From the NCBI GenBank assembly GCA_934463455.1, contig CAKSJU010000021.1, positions 1 to 24,773 of the forward strand: 24,773 bases of DNA, in the 5' to 3' direction. The stretch's first letter is position 1, and the number at the start of each line of letters is the position of its first letter. A model generated the notes under the pieces. The model was given only the letters and a program-made list of their open reading frames with translations, was not told the origin of the DNA and ran no database searches. The position numbers and the translations under genes are program-made. Below, in pieces: positions 23,266 through 24,773 of this stretch. This stretch comes from an uncultured Clostridia bacterium (GTDB taxonomy: Bacteria > Bacillota > Clostridia > UBA1381).

Positions 23266-23309
23266 TTATATATAAGAATTTATAAATATTTTTATAGGAG
23301 GAAATTCAT

Positions 23310-24716
23310 ATGAAAAAGAAAATTTTACTTATCACATTGGCGGCTTCGCTGCTTTGTACGGGACTTACATCCTGCGGCAAAAAGACCGAAACCGACGCAG
23401 AGGGAAAAATCACTATAAGCGTTGGTGAATGGCCGTCGGAAAACAGACCGGTAGACCGTGAAAAATGGGAAGGCTACAAAGAGGAAATGAAAAAGCAATA
23501 CCCCGATATTGAAGTAGTTCCCGACGAATGGGCATATGATGTTCAGACATTTTTGCCGAAAGCTTCGAGCGGACAGCTTCCGACTCTTTATCCCTGCCAC
23601 CTGACAGAGACAAAGAAAATCGTAAAAGCGGGATATTCTGCCGATGTTACTGAAAATATCAAGGATAAAGGCTGGATAGAGTATTTGGATAAAGACCTCC
23701 TGGAGCTTTGCGAAAAGGACGGTCACTACTACGGCTTACCGAGAGAGTCCTACAAAATGGGTCTTGCATGTAATGCGGAGCTGTTTAAAAAAGCAGGTCT
23801 CGTAGACGAAAACGGAGTTCCGAAGTTCCCGCAGACATGGGAAGAAGTCGGCGAAACAGCTAAGATTATTAAAGAAAAGACCGGTCAGGCAGGCTTTGTT
23901 CTTCCGACAATAAATAACTGCGGCGGCTGGCACTTCATGAATATTGCATGGGCATACGGAACAGAGTTTATGAAGCAGAACGATGACGGCACATGGACGG
24001 CAACCTTTGATTCGCCGGAATGTGTTGCAGCATTGCAGTTTGTTAAGGATTTGAAATGGAAATATAATGCACTTCCCGATAATGCACTTATTGACCAGCC
24101 CGAGATGCAAAAATTGTTTGCTGTAGACCAGGGCGCAATGTACTTAACCTCCGGACCGGATGTATACTTGACACAAACCTACGGTATGCCTTTTGACAGA
24201 TGGTCATTTACAAAGATGCCTGCCGGACCTAAGGGCAGATATGCGCTTATGGGCGGTAAAACATGGATGTTCTCTCCCGAAGCTACTTATGAACAGATTG
24301 ACGCTTGCTTGAAATGGCTCGATATTGCGAACGGATATAAACCGGCAGTAACAGCAGAGGAACAGGAAGCATATCTTGCAAAACAAAAAGACAATCTGGA
24401 AACTTCTCTTGCAGACGGATATTCAATTGTTTATCAAGGAACAACAGGCGTTTGGAACTTGCCCGAGCTTCGGGAAAAGGTTGACAAGCTTGCAAAAGAG
24501 ATGGCAAATGTTGACCTTAAAATGGTTGAAAGCTCATTCGATATGTCGGATGTCAACGTTAAGCCGGAAGAGCCGATGAATTGTCAGGATTTATATTCGG
24601 TGCTTGATGCGTGCATTCAGTCGGTATTGACAGACCAAAACGCAGACCCCGCGGCTTTGATTAAACAAGCTAACTCGGACTTCCAGACAAACTTCCTGGA
24701 TAAGGTTGAAGAGTAG
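23310..24716 (+). CDS. Extracellular solute-binding lipoprotein of an ABC importer
   Basis: A 468-residue family 1-type solute-binding protein. The signal peptide is lipoprotein-type: MKKK, a hydrophobic core, then lipobox LTSC with Cys22 as the lipidation site, so the mature protein is anchored outside the membrane. The mature part shows the expected fold pattern: KITISVGEWPSE, PTLYPCHLTETKKIVKAG with VTENIKD, YGLPRESYKMGLACNAELFKKAG, FPQTWEEVGETAKIIKEKTG and GPDVYLTQTYG. These resemble binding proteins for oligosaccharides, but aromatic residues alone do not fix the ligand. AGGAGG (23296-23301) is eight bases before the ATG. It lies next to a YesM/YesN-type system and shares its operator-like repeat, so regulation by that system is likely. 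Permease genes would be expected beyond the window. Confidence 0.93.
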   Translation: MKKKILLITLAASLLCTGLTSCGKKTETDAEGKITISVGEWPSENRPVDREKWEGYKEEMKKQYPDIEVVPDEWAYDVQTFLPKASSGQLPTLYPCHLTETKKIVKAGYSADVTENIKDKGWIEYLDKDLLELCEKDGHYYGLPRESYKMGLACNAELFKKAGLVDENGVPKFPQTWEEVGETAKIIKEKTGQAGFVLPTINNCGGWHFMNIAWAYGTEFMKQNDDGTWTATFDSPECVAALQFVKDLKWKYNALPDNALIDQPEMQKLFAVDQGAMYLTSGPDVYLTQTYGMPFDRWSFTKMPAGPKGRYALMGGKTWMFSPEATYEQIDACLKWLDIANGYKPAVTAEEQEAYLAKQKDNLETSLADGYSIVYQGTTGVWNLPELREKVDKLAKEMANVDLKMVESSFDMSDVNVKPEEPMNCQDLYSVLDACIQSVLTDQNADPAALIKQANSDFQTNFLDKVEE

Positions 24717-24732
24717 TTTACAAACTTATTTT

Positions 24733-24764
24733 GCGGTAAGAGCGGCTTTTCGCCGCCTTGCCGC
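24733..24764 (+). other. Stable hairpin after the binding-protein gene
   Basis: GCGGTAAG-A-GCGGC (24733-24746) pairs with GCCGCCTTGCCGC (24752-24764): thirteen pairs including one G-T, with a bulged A at 24741 and a five-base loop. No T-run follows. Such hairpins between binding-protein and permease genes commonly protect the upstream message, giving more binding protein than permease. A partial terminator is the alternative. Confidence 0.65.
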
Positions 24765-24773
24765 GGGAATATA

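Overview
The window is a low-GC stretch from a spore-forming Firmicute of class Clostridia. Evidence: a complete SpoIIAA-SpoIIAB-SigF sporulation operon, the clustered order hprK-murB-rapZ-yvcK-whiA, a YesM/YesN-type two-component system beside a sugar-ABC lipoprotein, short AT-rich spacers and strong AGGAGG ribosome sites. The gene mix suggests a carbohydrate-using anaerobe, possibly gut-derived. Genus cannot be fixed from the sequence alone.

Layout: (1) 1-57, minus: the first codons of a GH1 beta-glucosidase, divergent from spoIIAA. A consensus vegetative promoter, Spo0A-box-like sites and a sigma-H-like promoter fill the spacer. (2) 260-1734: spoIIAA-spoIIAB-sigF. (3) 1726-1953, minus: an unrecognised 75-residue gene. 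(4) 2100-2786: a metallophosphoesterase. (5) 2923-6187: tig-clpP-clpX, protein folding and quality control. (6) 6252-9056: pgmB and a GH65 disaccharide phosphorylase, together a phosphorolytic route from an alpha-glucobiose to glucose plus glucose-6-phosphate. (7) 9234-12557: two sodium-coupled transporters, PutP-like and Na/Pi with a PhoU-like tail. (8) About 12640-13137: no convincing gene, but a MITE-like inverted-repeat element whose left arm seems to carry a second hairpin insertion. (9) 13244-13432, minus: rpmB. (10) 13753-18431: hprK-murB-rapZ-yvcK-whiA, linking carbon control, wall precursor synthesis and division. (11) 18635-22950: a kinase-less membrane sensor, an AraC-type response regulator and a sensor histidine kinase. 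(12) 23310-24716: an extracellular solute-binding lipoprotein, presumably the first gene of an ABC importer continuing beyond the window.

The most informative observation is a 38-bp block, a tandem 20-bp direct repeat, that lies upstream of both the sensor/regulator operon and the binding-protein gene. It differs at one position between the two sites and lies at exactly the same distance from each -10 box. This is the expected footprint of the AraC-type regulator controlling its own operon and its transport target. The other notable features are the sensor protein without a kinase domain, the nested inverted-repeat element, the Spo0A-box-like sites shared by the GH1 and spoIIA promoters, and the small orphan gene facing sigF.
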